64,000 bases of DNA from Maribacter halichondriae (GTDB taxonomy: Bacteria; Bacteroidota; Bacteroidia; Flavobacteriales; Flavobacteriaceae), in the NCBI RefSeq assembly GCF_027474825.1, contig NZ_CP107030.1:2734529-2798528 (forward strand), read 5' to 3'. Shown here in pieces: positions 7,206-15,045 of the stretch. Position 1 is the first letter of the stretch. Each line of letters starts with the position of its first letter. Below the pieces are notes generated by a model, which saw only the letters and a list, made by a program, of their open reading frames with translations, searched no databases and had not been told where the DNA came from. Made by a program: the position numbers and the translations under genes.

Positions 7206-8027
7206 ATGCATTCATTAAGCAAAAAAGAATTAAAGCTATTGAACTCCAAAAAAGGATTGAAACAATTCTTATTAAACGATGGTATTAGCAAAACCAAAGT
7301 CCTACGCAATCTTACCTATGAAGTTCGAATTAAGAAGCTTCAAGAAGAGCTTATAAAGCTTCAGAATTGGGTAACGGAAAATAACGAGAAAATCGTGGTG
7401 CTTTTTGAAGGACGCGATGCCGCAGGTAAAGGAGGTGCTATTAGAAGGATAACACAGCATTTGAACCCAAGGGAATTCAAGGTGGTTGCCTTGCCTAAAC
7501 CAACCACTGAAGAAGAGGGCCAGTGGTATTTTCAACGTTACATTAACAAACTACCAAGGGAAGGAAAAATTGTTTTCTTTGACAGAAGTTGGTATAACAG
7601 GGCGGTAGTAGAACCTGTAAACGATTTTTGTACGCAAGAACAGTACGACATATTCATGGATCAAGTCAATGACTTTGAACGGATGATCATTCAATCGGGC
7701 ATACGACTGATAAAACTTTATTTTTCCATTACCAAAGAAGAACAGGCAATGCGATTTGAAGCGATTAAATCAAATCCGATAAAAAAATGGAAGTTCAGCA
7801 ACGTGGATCAAAATGCCTTGAGATTATGGGATGTTTATACGGAATATAAATGTAAAATGTTCGAACATACCAACACCGAAATTGCGCCATGGACCATTAT
7901 CAAGGCAAATAAAAAAACGGAGGCCAGAATTGAGGCAATTGAATATATTCTCGACGTCATTCCATACAATCCGAAAGACGAAACCATTATTGAGCATGTA
8001 GAAATTGAGGAAAAGGTAATCGATTGA
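7206..8027 (+). CDS. ppk2: polyphosphate kinase 2 family protein, copy 2
   Basis: A 273-residue intact PPK2. FEGRDAAGKGGAIRRITQHL is the Walker A loop, FFDRSWYNRAVVEPV the lid/Walker B region, and ARIEAIEYIL is near the end. The start at ATG 7206 is preferred over a TTG 12 nt earlier, because it follows the stop of copy 1 by one base. The two copies are clearly homologous over their length yet well diverged, so the duplication is old. Having both suggests different substrates (for example ADP versus GDP) or a heteromer. Role: energy buffering from polyphosphate. Confidence 0.92.
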   Translation: MHSLSKKELKLLNSKKGLKQFLLNDGISKTKVLRNLTYEVRIKKLQEELIKLQNWVTENNEKIVVLFEGRDAAGKGGAIRRITQHLNPREFKVVALPKPTTEEEGQWYFQRYINKLPREGKIVFFDRSWYNRAVVEPVNDFCTQEQYDIFMDQVNDFERMIIQSGIRLIKLYFSITKEEQAMRFEAIKSNPIKKWKFSNVDQNALRLWDVYTEYKCKMFEHTNTEIAPWTIIKANKKTEARIEAIEYILDVIPYNPKDETIIEHVEIEEKVID

Positions 8028-8137
8028 TTGGTACTATAGCGTATTGAAGTTCATCCGGAAGAGTTGTCGTTTTCTAGCAAACGTTAGTTTTACGGGTAGT
8101 TTTTTTGTCTTATCCCTTTGTAGATACACTTAGTAAT

Positions 8138-8698
8138 TTACTTCACATCCAATTTTGATGGAAACTCTTTGAGTGCTTTTTTTACCCCTTTGATCATCCT
8201 ATCCTTATCCATTTGCTCATTAAGTTCCATATATCTTTCTGCTGTAGATTGCCAAACGACGGCCCCTGTTTCTGAATCTATTAAATCTATTATCAATGAC
8301 CCTTTAAGAAACCTGTAGGTTTCTTGATTGTAATAACTCTCGTACTCATCCCAATAACGAATTGGCTGTACATAGGGATCCATCATATCGGGGTGTTTTG
8401 TATAAACACTTTCCTTTTCCTCGAGAATGACATGAAAGCCAACCAACAATTCAGGTGTGTTTTCATCATTGACAAGACCTTTGGATTCCAATTCCTCCTT
8501 GATGATATTTTGTATTGACTGCATTCTTTCAAGATTATATCCGTAATCCGGTCCCTGATAATTTAATTCGCATCCCTGTATCCAACAATAGGTATTGTAC
8601 TTATTTAAATCTATTTTGGGGTCCTGTACGGATACTACCTTTACCCCCGCACAACTTGAGGCAAGTATGTAAACCAAAGCAATAAAAAGTGTTCTCAT
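8138..8698 (-). CDS. DUF4136-type lipoprotein
   Basis: A 186-residue protein with a lipoprotein signal (ILASSC, Cys at 16). The body fits DUF4136: an early YNTYCW strand, a helix followed by ELLVGFHV, and a late GSLIIDLIDSETGAVVWQSTA, then a helix ending near LKEFPSK. Such proteins are periplasm-facing outer-membrane lipoproteins of unknown role. It lies downstream of the helical protein at 8825-9280 on the same strand. Confidence 0.75.
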   Translation of the reverse strand: MRTLFIALVYILASSCAGVKVVSVQDPKIDLNKYNTYCWIQGCELNYQGPDYGYNLERMQSIQNIIKEELESKGLVNDENTPELLVGFHVILEEKESVYTKHPDMMDPYVQPIRYWDEYESYYNQETYRFLKGSLIIDLIDSETGAVVWQSTAERYMELNEQMDKDRMIKGVKKALKEFPSKLDVK

Positions 8699-8732
8699 GT
8701 AATTTCTATTTAGTGTTTATTACCCTTAAAAT

Positions 8733-8823
8733 TTAATTGATCGTAAATTCAACTAATAATTTCTTATGGGTTTCCAGTTGATGTTTCAGTAATTGTTTCG
8801 GCTTTCCAGATAAGCTAAAAATC
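8733..8823 (-). pseudogene. remnant of the small ETNYPELY/LKHHLETHK family
   Basis: Starting immediately after the stop of the 8825 gene, the minus strand reads FLAYLES and, after a one-base shift, QLLKHQLETHKK and a stop. This matches the last third of the proteins at 10002-10223 (LAYLESLKQLLKHHLETHKK) and 24383-24601. The N-terminal two thirds are missing. It is a decayed third copy, probably trimmed by a deletion that brought it against the helical-protein gene. Confidence 0.7.
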
Positions 8824-8824
8824 C

Positions 8825-9280
8825 CTATTTATCCTCCACAACCTGTTTGACAAATTGCTCTGTATCCATCAAATAATCCGTGACGGTAAATACTTCTTTT
8901 CGGTTACTGCGGAAATCTTTGACAAATGTGGCGATGTCATCTTCAAGCTGTTGGTGCTCCGCTCGAAACTTATGCGAATCATAGGCAAAGGGATTATCAA
9001 TGAGCTCTGCCAAATGATGTGGATGTTTGTTAACGCGGTACGCCAAGGATCCACATTGTTTTTCAATGTTTAAAAGACTTACCTCGATTTCACGAACCAT
9101 ATCAATGTTTTCCTTTTCTGAAATCCACATAAAATACTTATCGATAAGGTTGCGCAAAAATTTTAAATCATCCTCATAAAAAGAGAGATCTGATTTCCAA
9201 TGTTCGGTAAGTACATATAATTGTTGCCAATCGGCTTCGTGAATATATTGGTCGTTGGGCCTGCTTCTGAAATTGCTCAT
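8825..9280 (-). CDS. island helical protein, paralogue C
   Basis: A 151-residue helical protein, the longest of the four paralogues. It has HWKSDLSFYEDDLKFLRNLI near residue 25 and HQQLEDDIATFVKDF..NRKEVF near the end. It differs from the others by about 15 extra residues at each end. Function unknown. Its promoter is the palindrome at 9338-9349 with TAATTTTA at 9314-9307, leaving a leader of about 22 nt. Confidence 0.75.
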   Translation of the reverse strand: MSNFRSRPNDQYIHEADWQQLYVLTEHWKSDLSFYEDDLKFLRNLIDKYFMWISEKENIDMVREIEVSLLNIEKQCGSLAYRVNKHPHHLAELIDNPFAYDSHKFRAEHQQLEDDIATFVKDFRSNRKEVFTVTDYLMDTEQFVKQVVEDK

Positions 9281-9306
9281 GTCGTGTGTTCTTAAAGTGT
9301 AAAAAG

Positions 9307-9349
9307 TAAAATTACCAAGGAAAATTCCAATTAAACATGACCTTCGTCA
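9307..9349 (-). promoter_or_regulatory. operator + -7 box (helical protein C)
   Basis: TGACCTTCGTCA at 9338-9349, 23 nt, then TAATTTTA (9314-9307) on the minus strand. Confidence 0.75.
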
Positions 9350-9363
9350 GTGATAATACATAG

Positions 9364-9536
9364 AACTCGTCTTGAGTTAATCTTTTACCTACGAATTTCG
9401 CATTTTGCGTCCTGATTTTACCATTTTTAGTTTCCGTAGCATATGGCTATGCAACCAAAAAATGACTTCATCAGGCCTCAAAAGCCTTCTCCCGATAGCT
9501 ATCGGGACGGTGCCAAACATTAACTCAAAACGAGTT
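9364..9536. repeat. hairpin-rich element bounded by 16-bp inverted repeats
   Basis: AACTCGTCTTGAGTTA (9364-9379) is the inverse of TAACTCAAAACGAGTT (9521-9536) with one mismatch. Inside are three further hairpins: GCATA/TATGC near 9441-9454, AGGC/GCCT near 9473-9488, and the perfect CCCGATAGCTATCGGG (9491-9506). No ORF. The left end with its flank (9364-9394) recurs at 20236-20266 (28 of 31 bases). It may be a small non-autonomous repeat or a structured 3' region of the arsC-like transcript. Confidence 0.55.
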
Positions 9537-9615
9537 CATATTGCAGAATAATATACAAGCTGTGTACTTGTTAAAATTGACATTGGCCAGTTTCAGATTT
9601 GGAAGGGTTTCCCTT

Positions 9616-9981
9616 TTATATCTTAATAATATCCGTTGGAGTTTCTATTAAAATGGTAATATCCCCTCGCAGGGCAATGGGCTGTTTCATGATTTCAGGA
9701 TTGTGTTTTATCATTTTAATCCAGTCATCGGGAGAGAATTCATGAGGCTCAAAATGTGATTTGTAGGAAGGATGTTCTTGATTAACAAGGTCTTTTATTT
9801 CAATATACAATCGGTTCGCCAGCTCGGCAATTTGGGTTCCTGTCAGAGGAACTTTTAATATATCTATTTCCATTATGGGCAATCCCTCTGCCTTTGCATA
9901 GGCCAAAGTTTGTTTTGCCCTTGTTGATTTAGAACTATAAAACAATGTGATTTGTCTTTCCGAAGTAGCAATTTCTCCCAT
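9616..9981 (-). CDS. ArsC/Spx-family thioredoxin-fold protein lacking the catalytic Cys
   Basis: A 121-residue protein with the ArsC/Spx layout: ITLFYSSKSTRAKQTLAYAK, then a KVPLTGTQIAEL segment, LVNQEHPSY, and the C-terminal MIKHNPEIMKQPIALRGD typical of the family (...NPxLIxRPI). The usual N-terminal Cys of arsenate reductases is replaced: the loop reads SSKSTRAKQT. Arsenate reduction is therefore unlikely; a Spx-like or other binding role is more plausible. It is second in the operon with the small gene at 10002-10223 (20-nt gap), under the bidirectional operator at 10275. Confidence 0.75.
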   Translation of the reverse strand: MGEIATSERQITLFYSSKSTRAKQTLAYAKAEGLPIMEIDILKVPLTGTQIAELANRLYIEIKDLVNQEHPSYKSHFEPHEFSPDDWIKMIKHNPEIMKQPIALRGDITILIETPTDIIKI

Positions 9982-10001
9982 ATTCTTGAACTCAAATTCA
10001 A

Positions 10002-10223
10002 CTAATTATTTTTTTTATGGGTTTCCAGGTGGTGCTTCAGCAATTGCTTTAAACTCTCAAGATACGCCAGCATGGCTTCCTTGTCCACATGTGGATGGTT
10101 CTCGGCAGGAATGGTCATCGGGTTTTCATCCAAAGAACGATATAGCTCAGGGTAATTTGTCTCGATATTAGTCGTAAGCTTCTCGATTTCGGCTATTACG
10201 TTCCTTAAATCCTTCTTTACCAT
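10002..10223 (-). CDS. small helical protein of the ETNYPELY family, copy 1
   Basis: A 73-residue protein: an N-terminal helix, a central IETNYPELYRSLDENP, then HPHVDKEAMLAYLESLKQLL and KHHLETHKK. It is a clear paralogue of the gene at 24383-24601, with a remnant copy at 8733-8823. Both full copies lie opposite a universal stress protein gene and share a bidirectional operator with it, which suggests a functional link with the Usp. No known family assigned with confidence. Confidence 0.75.
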   Translation of the reverse strand: MVKKDLRNVIAEIEKLTTNIETNYPELYRSLDENPMTIPAENHPHVDKEAMLAYLESLKQLLKHHLETHKKNN

Positions 10224-10243
10224 ATTGAATTAGTTGTATGGGG

Positions 10244-10317
10244 TAAATGTATTCAAGGTTTTAATCAGAAAACATGACACAGGTCATTCAAAAGTCGTTC
10301 AGAGGGTCATAGTTTTG
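10244..10317. promoter_or_regulatory. bidirectional operator (usp1 / small gene operon)
   Basis: TGACACAGGTCA at 10275-10286. Plus: 23 nt then TAGTTTTG (10310-10317) for usp1. Minus: 23 nt then TACATTTA (10251-10244) for the 10223-9616 operon. Confidence 0.8.
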
Positions 10318-10342
10318 GAATCAATTTAAAAAAGAAATCAAG

Positions 10343-11218
10343 TTGAAAACAATTGTATACGCTACGGATTACTCCGAAAATTCGGTAGCCGCCCTGAAAT
10401 ATGCGCATACTTTGAACACACAACTAAGTAATCACTTGGTCATTACACACATATTCGATTACCCTACTGTTTTAGGTACAGAAGGGCTTGAAGAACCCTT
10501 TCCACATTTGGAAGAAACAGCCTTTAAAAACCATCGTGCCAAACTGGAGAAATTCTGCGAGGAACATTTCGGTAGTGATTGGAAGGACCCAAATATTCGG
10601 TTGGAGGCCGTAGAAAACAAATCGGTCATCAAAGGTATTATTTCAGTAGCCGAAGAATGGCATGCCCAAATGATTGTTGTTGGCATGAAAGGTGGAAGCG
10701 GTCTACGGGAACTGATTATGGGAAGCACGGCAAAACAGCTAATTGAAAAAGCGCCTTGCCCTGTATTGGCGATTCCCGCCGATGCGAGTCATGTGGCGAT
10801 TAAAACCATCGTGTATGCCACCGATTTTGAAGAAGAGGACATCTATGCGATCCAGAAACTGGTCGAAATTGCCAAGCCCCTTGAAGCGACCGTAAATGTA
10901 GTACATATTTCCACAAAGGAAGAATATAAGGGGGATATGCAGATGGCGTGGTTCAAAGAAGCACTCAAAGAAAAGGTAACGTATAAAGGGATTACGTTTC
11001 AGCAACTGTTTTCAGAAGATATTTTTGATTCGCTTCGAATTTATTTAGGGAATGTGGGGGCCGACCTGATGGTCATGCTGGAAAGAGAAAAGAAAGGATT
11101 TCTCAAAAAATTGTTCCATCAGGATCTCGTCAAAAAAATGGAGTCCTATGGTCGGGTACCGCTTTTGAGCTTTAGGGAGGGCCATCATCAACTCTTTTAT
11201 TTTAGCGCGGTACTTTAA
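10343..11218 (+). CDS. universal stress protein, tandem UspA domains
   Basis: A 291-residue protein of two UspA domains (about 1-147 and 152-291). The first carries the ATP-binding pattern G-x2-G-x9-GS (GMKGGSGLRELIMGST) and PVLAIP; the second is degenerate and ends RVPLLSF. The start codon is TTG at 10343, supported by alignment with usp2 (both begin MK.I.YATDYSENS.AAL) and by the TSS expected near 10323. A homologous second copy is at 23421-24266. Usp proteins act in survival under hypoxia and energy stress; here it is under the island operator. Confidence 0.9.
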   Translation: MKTIVYATDYSENSVAALKYAHTLNTQLSNHLVITHIFDYPTVLGTEGLEEPFPHLEETAFKNHRAKLEKFCEEHFGSDWKDPNIRLEAVENKSVIKGIISVAEEWHAQMIVVGMKGGSGLRELIMGSTAKQLIEKAPCPVLAIPADASHVAIKTIVYATDFEEEDIYAIQKLVEIAKPLEATVNVVHISTKEEYKGDMQMAWFKEALKEKVTYKGITFQQLFSEDIFDSLRIYLGNVGADLMVMLEREKKGFLKKLFHQDLVKKMESYGRVPLLSFREGHHQLFYFSAVL

Positions 11219-11317
11219 ACGCAAGATGGTTTTATAAATTGAAAATATCATGGCCAGAAGAATATATAGTATACTGATTGCAATAACAGGAAGGGTAATA
11301 CAACTGGAGTGTAGGGT

Positions 11318-12508
11318 CTACTGATCTGTGAACAATCCAAACGCCTGCTTAGCAATTTCCAACTCTTCATTAGTGGGGATGATCAAAATCTTAACTTTAG
11401 AATCATCGGAATTGATTTCCCGCAATGCCGATGATTTCATTTCGTTTTTTGAATCATCCAAAGCAATCCCTAAATAATCCATATCGGCACAGACCATTTT
11501 GCGGAGTAAAGCGGAATTTTCCCCGATACCTGCCGTGAAAACGACGGCATCCAAACCGTTCATTGCCGCCGTGTAAGCACCGATGTATTTTTTGATTCGA
11601 TACGCATTCATTTCCAAAGCAAGAATACAATCGGCATTTCCTTTTTCGGCTTCGGCTTGAATATCCCGTAAATCACTATATCTCGTTAGGCCTAACATGC
11701 CACTTTTTTTGATGAGTAATTCATTTACTTCATTCAAACTATAACCCAAAGTCTCTACCAAATAGAAAATAATCGAATGGTCGATATCCCCGCTCCGTGA
11801 GCCCATGATGAGTCCGTTTGAGGGGGTAAACCCCAAACTGTGGTCGATGCTTTTTCCATTTTTCACCGCAGTCATACTACAGCCATTTCCTAAATGTATG
11901 GTAATGATTTTGGAATTTTTCTCCTGCAAATAGTCAATAGCTTTTTCCGAAACATATTTATGGCTGGTACCATGAAATCCGTAAACTTGAATGCCATGTG
12001 CGGAATAAAATTTATTTGGAATGGCGTATTTTTTAGCCTTTTCGGGAATGGACTGGTGGAAGGATGTATCAAAAACGGCAACCTGCTTAGCCTTCGGAAA
12101 AACTTCCTCCGCCAAAACAATTCCCTCTAGATTCTGCGGATTGTGCAGGGGAGCCAAAATGGAAAGCTCCTTGATTTTTTCTTTAACTTCTTGTGTAACG
12201 AAAGTGGTGTCGGAAAAAGTATTTCCCCCATGAACGACCCGATGGCCGACGATTTCGATTTCCTCGGCATTTTTAACGACCCCGATTTCAACATCCAACA
12301 ATAACTCTGCTATTTTTTGGAAACCAGTTTTGTGGTTTTGAATTTCTAGGATTTCCTTTTTCTCAACAGCATCCGTTTTGTATTTCAAAACGGCATCTTT
12401 TGAACCGATACGCTCCACGATTCCACTACAAATGACCTTTTCGGAAGGCATACCCATAAGTTGGTATTTGATGGAGGAACTGCCAGCGTTGATGATTAGG
12501 ATGTTCAT
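11318..12508 (-). CDS. ackA: acetate kinase
   Basis: A 396-residue protein of normal length with the acetokinase signatures: N-terminal INAGSSSIKYQL, VVHGG, FDTSFHQSIP, and HLGNGCSMTAVKNGKS (phosphate-2 loop). It interconverts acetyl phosphate + ADP and acetate + ATP, giving ATP by substrate-level phosphorylation when respiration is limited. It follows pta by 94 nt on the same strand; the gap holds a palindromic repeat. It is convergent with usp1. Confidence 0.96.
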   Translation of the reverse strand: MNILIINAGSSSIKYQLMGMPSEKVICSGIVERIGSKDAVLKYKTDAVEKKEILEIQNHKTGFQKIAELLLDVEIGVVKNAEEIEIVGHRVVHGGNTFSDTTFVTQEVKEKIKELSILAPLHNPQNLEGIVLAEEVFPKAKQVAVFDTSFHQSIPEKAKKYAIPNKFYSAHGIQVYGFHGTSHKYVSEKAIDYLQEKNSKIITIHLGNGCSMTAVKNGKSIDHSLGFTPSNGLIMGSRSGDIDHSIIFYLVETLGYSLNEVNELLIKKSGMLGLTRYSDLRDIQAEAEKGNADCILALEMNAYRIKKYIGAYTAAMNGLDAVVFTAGIGENSALLRKMVCADMDYLGIALDDSKNEMKSSALREINSDDSKVKILIIPTNEELEIAKQAFGLFTDQ

Positions 12509-12527
12509 GTTTTTTGATTATTAACCT

Positions 12528-12594
12528 GTCATTCTGAATATAATGAGGAATCTGTCAAATCTATGGACGGATTCTTCGCTGCGCTCTGAGTGAC
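12528..12594. repeat. REP-like imperfect palindrome between pta and ackA
   Basis: GTCATTCTGA at the left end and TCTGAGTGAC at the right end are inverted, and GGAATCTGTC/GGACGGATTC pair inside. It resembles the GTCATTCTGA...GAATCT repeats scattered between Bacteroidota genes. Placed inside the pta-ackA transcript, it would form a hairpin that could change relative mRNA stability. Confidence 0.6.
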
Positions 12595-12602
12595 AAATAA
12601 AC

Positions 12603-14696
12603 TCATAACCCCTGCGCCTGTATAGCGGTAATGATTACTGTATTAAATATATCGTCAACGGTGCAACCCCGGCTTAAATCGTTTACGGGTTTATTCAACC
12701 CTTGCAACATCGGTCCGATAGCCAATGCCCCGGTTTCACGCTGTACGGCTTTATATGTATTGTTACCTGTATTCAAATCGGGGAAAATAAATACAGTTGC
12801 CTGACCTGCCACTTGGGAGTCGGGGAGTTTGCTCTTGCCAACGTTGATATCTACGGCTGCATCGTACTGAATAGGGCCTTCCACCTTTAAATCGGGCCGT
12901 TTCTTCCTGATTATTTCAGTTGCTTTACGAACCCTATCTACATCTTCGCCCACTCCAGAGGCCCCAGAGGAGTAGGAAAGCATGGCAATCTTGGGCTCGA
13001 TACCAAAAGCGTTACTGGTGGCCGCAGAGGAAATGGCAATTTCCGATAGTTGCTCCGCCGTGGGGTTCGGATTGATAGCGCAATCGCCAAAGACCGTTAC
13101 CCGGTTGGGAAGACACATAAAGAAAACCGAGGAAACGATGGAAACCTCTGGCCTTGTTTTTATAAACTGCAAAGCGGGCCGTATGGTATGCTGTGTAGTG
13201 TGTACGGCTCCGGATACCATTCCGTCGGCATGGCCTTTGTAGACCATCATCGTGCCGAAATACGAAACATCTTCCATCAGGTCCTTGGCCATGGCCAGAT
13301 TGACATTCTTGTGTTTTCGTAATTCGAACAGGGTGGTCGCATAGTCCATAAAATGGGATGATTTTTTAGGATCGATTATGTCGATTTTTTCTATATCCAA
13401 CCCGATATCCAGTTCTGTAATCTTCGCCATTACTTTTACTGTATCTCCTAAGAGCGTGATTTTTACGGCATCAGCATCGATAAGCTTTTTGGTAGCCATT
13501 AAGATACGTTCGTCAGTTCCCTCGGGGAGTACGATATGTTTTTTGGCGGATTTTGCCCTTTTCAGCAGATTGTACTGGAACATCCTTGGGGTAATACCCT
13601 CAGCCTTAAATGTGATGAGTCTCTCGGCAAGATCATTGGTAGGGACGTATTTTTCGAAATCCTGTATGGAGGTGGTTATTTTTTCTGTGTTCTCGGCGTA
13701 TATCTTAGGCCGTATGGCACCTATACGATTGGCGACGGAAAATGTGCCTCCCTTGACGGATAGTATGGGAATAATATCGGAAAGTCCCTCTATCAATTTA
13801 ATGATGGATTTTTCTGGCAGCAAGTCGCCCGTAAGTACAACGCCCGAAAGATTTGGATAATTAGCCGAGATATTGGCCTGTAGCGCACCTAAAATAATAT
13901 CTGCCCGGTCGCCCGGTGTAATGACCAGGCTATCCATTTTTAAATGGGTCAGATAATTGCGGAGCTGCATTGCACCGACGCTAAAGCCCCCGACCTGATT
14001 GTTGAGAAAAGATTCACCGAACAAAATTTTGGCATTCAGTTCTTGTGCGATTTCCTTTACTGTTGGATTGCCCAAAACCGGATTCATAGGAATGGCACCG
14101 ATCAAAACTTTTTTCGGCAATTTTTTCTTTAGCCCGGTAACGACAAGTGTTACATTTTCGGGCTGTACTTTATTGGCCACCGTCAAGAGTACCTCGACCC
14201 CTTTTTCCTTGAAGGAGTCGTACGCCATGTAAAGGTTGCCCACAAGTTCTTCCAAAGTTTTGCCGGTTCCACTGGCAATAATAACCGCGGGAATTCCTAA
14301 ATTTTTTGCAATGATTACATTGATGTCCCATTCTATAATAGCACCTTCTCCCGAAAAATCGGTGCCTTCGACCAATACAAAATCGAACCGGTCTTCGATG
14401 GCCTTGAATTTGTGGATGATGTGGCCCACGATTTCATCGTCCTTATCCTGATTTTTGAGCTGAACGACTTGGCTACGGGTATAGGCGTAGGTATCTTCAG
14501 GTTTTAAGTCTACTTCAAAATAGGTCAGCACTGTTTTGATGTGGTTATCGATTTTGCCTTTTTCAAGGTCATCTATTATCGGCCTGAAATAGCCCACTTT
14601 GGCCATTTTCCCCAATAAAAGTTGCATCAGGCCCAAAGAGACTATCGATTTTCCGCTGTTGGGTTCAGTGGTGGCTACATAAATGGCTTTACTCAT
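12603..14696 (-). CDS. pta: phosphate acetyltransferase (long form)
   Basis: A 697-residue, three-part Pta. The N-terminal dethiobiotin-synthetase-like P-loop domain has TEPNSGKSIVSLGL at residues 10-23. A central DRTGG domain follows, and the catalytic PTA_PTB domain runs from about residue 370 (KHIVLPEGTDERIL) to the end, with SYSSGASGVGED. It converts acetyl-CoA + Pi to acetyl phosphate, feeding AckA. Start at ATG 14696. Upstream on the same strand, the terminator of small RNA 2 ends about 65 nt before the start. pta has either its own promoter in that gap (TAAATTTA near 14722) or is reached by read-through of that terminator. Confidence 0.95.
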   Translation of the reverse strand: MSKAIYVATTEPNSGKSIVSLGLMQLLLGKMAKVGYFRPIIDDLEKGKIDNHIKTVLTYFEVDLKPEDTYAYTRSQVVQLKNQDKDDEIVGHIIHKFKAIEDRFDFVLVEGTDFSGEGAIIEWDINVIIAKNLGIPAVIIASGTGKTLEELVGNLYMAYDSFKEKGVEVLLTVANKVQPENVTLVVTGLKKKLPKKVLIGAIPMNPVLGNPTVKEIAQELNAKILFGESFLNNQVGGFSVGAMQLRNYLTHLKMDSLVITPGDRADIILGALQANISANYPNLSGVVLTGDLLPEKSIIKLIEGLSDIIPILSVKGGTFSVANRIGAIRPKIYAENTEKITTSIQDFEKYVPTNDLAERLITFKAEGITPRMFQYNLLKRAKSAKKHIVLPEGTDERILMATKKLIDADAVKITLLGDTVKVMAKITELDIGLDIEKIDIIDPKKSSHFMDYATTLFELRKHKNVNLAMAKDLMEDVSYFGTMMVYKGHADGMVSGAVHTTQHTIRPALQFIKTRPEVSIVSSVFFMCLPNRVTVFGDCAINPNPTAEQLSEIAISSAATSNAFGIEPKIAMLSYSSGASGVGEDVDRVRKATEIIRKKRPDLKVEGPIQYDAAVDINVGKSKLPDSQVAGQATVFIFPDLNTGNNTYKAVQRETGALAIGPMLQGLNKPVNDLSRGCTVDDIFNTVIITAIQAQGL

Positions 14697-14759
14697 ATTG
14701 TGAAGTCTATTTGAACCGTAAATTTATGAGATTCTTCCTCAGTATCCCATCAATATATT

Positions 14760-14793
14760 AAAAACAGAAACAGGAGGCCAATGGCCTCCTGTT
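14760..14793 (-). terminator. intrinsic terminator of small RNA 2 / upstream of pta
   Basis: A perfect 11-bp stem AACAGGAGGCC / GGCCTCCTGTT (14769-14793) with a 3-nt loop, followed on the minus strand by TCTGTTTTTA. There is no T-run on the plus strand. Confidence 0.85.
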
Positions 14794-14971
14794 ATCTCGA
14801 AGTTACATGCATCAAATCTGAATTTTAATTCTATAAATATGCCCTATATCGGGCCAACCTATAGGATCTAAAATTTTAGATAATGCAGGTACCTTCCCGT
14901 TCTTGTTAAATGAATATGGGCTTCCCCAAACCTCGATCCATTTTTTCAAAGAACTATAACCAACTTATGAT
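14760..14971 (-). ncRNA. candidate regulon-controlled small RNA 2 (about 210 nt), or pta leader
   Basis: A minus-strand transcript predicted from operator 15007-15018, -7 box TATTTTAG (14983-14976) and the terminator at 14760-14793. Only a tiny 11-codon ORF (MDRGLGKPIFI) occurs. The RNA can form an ATCTAAAATTTTAGAT hairpin (perfect 16-nt palindrome near 14866-14881) and a GCCC/GGGC hairpin. Promoter, length, terminator stem (AACAGGAGGCC) and the 5' words ATCATAA and GTTCTTTGAA match small RNA 1 and its neighbour. It lies between ppsA and pta, so it may instead be an attenuated 5' leader of pta-ackA. Confidence 0.6.
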
Positions 14972-14975
14972 ACCG

Positions 14976-15018
14976 CTAAAATATATCTTAACAATGATTG
15001 ACAAAATGACCTAGGTCA
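14976..15018 (-). promoter_or_regulatory. operator + -7 box (small RNA 2)
   Basis: Perfect palindrome TGACCTAGGTCA at 15007-15018; 23 nt; TATTTTAG (14983-14976). Identical in operator and -7 box to small RNA 1. Confidence 0.8.
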
Positions 15019-15045
15019 TTATGGCGATATTTTTTCAACCTACTT

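Noticed and set aside
14890..14935. An 11-codon ORF (MDRGLGKPIFI) as a leader peptide in small RNA 2
   Set aside because: Too short, with no run of regulatory codons and no counterpart in small RNA 1.
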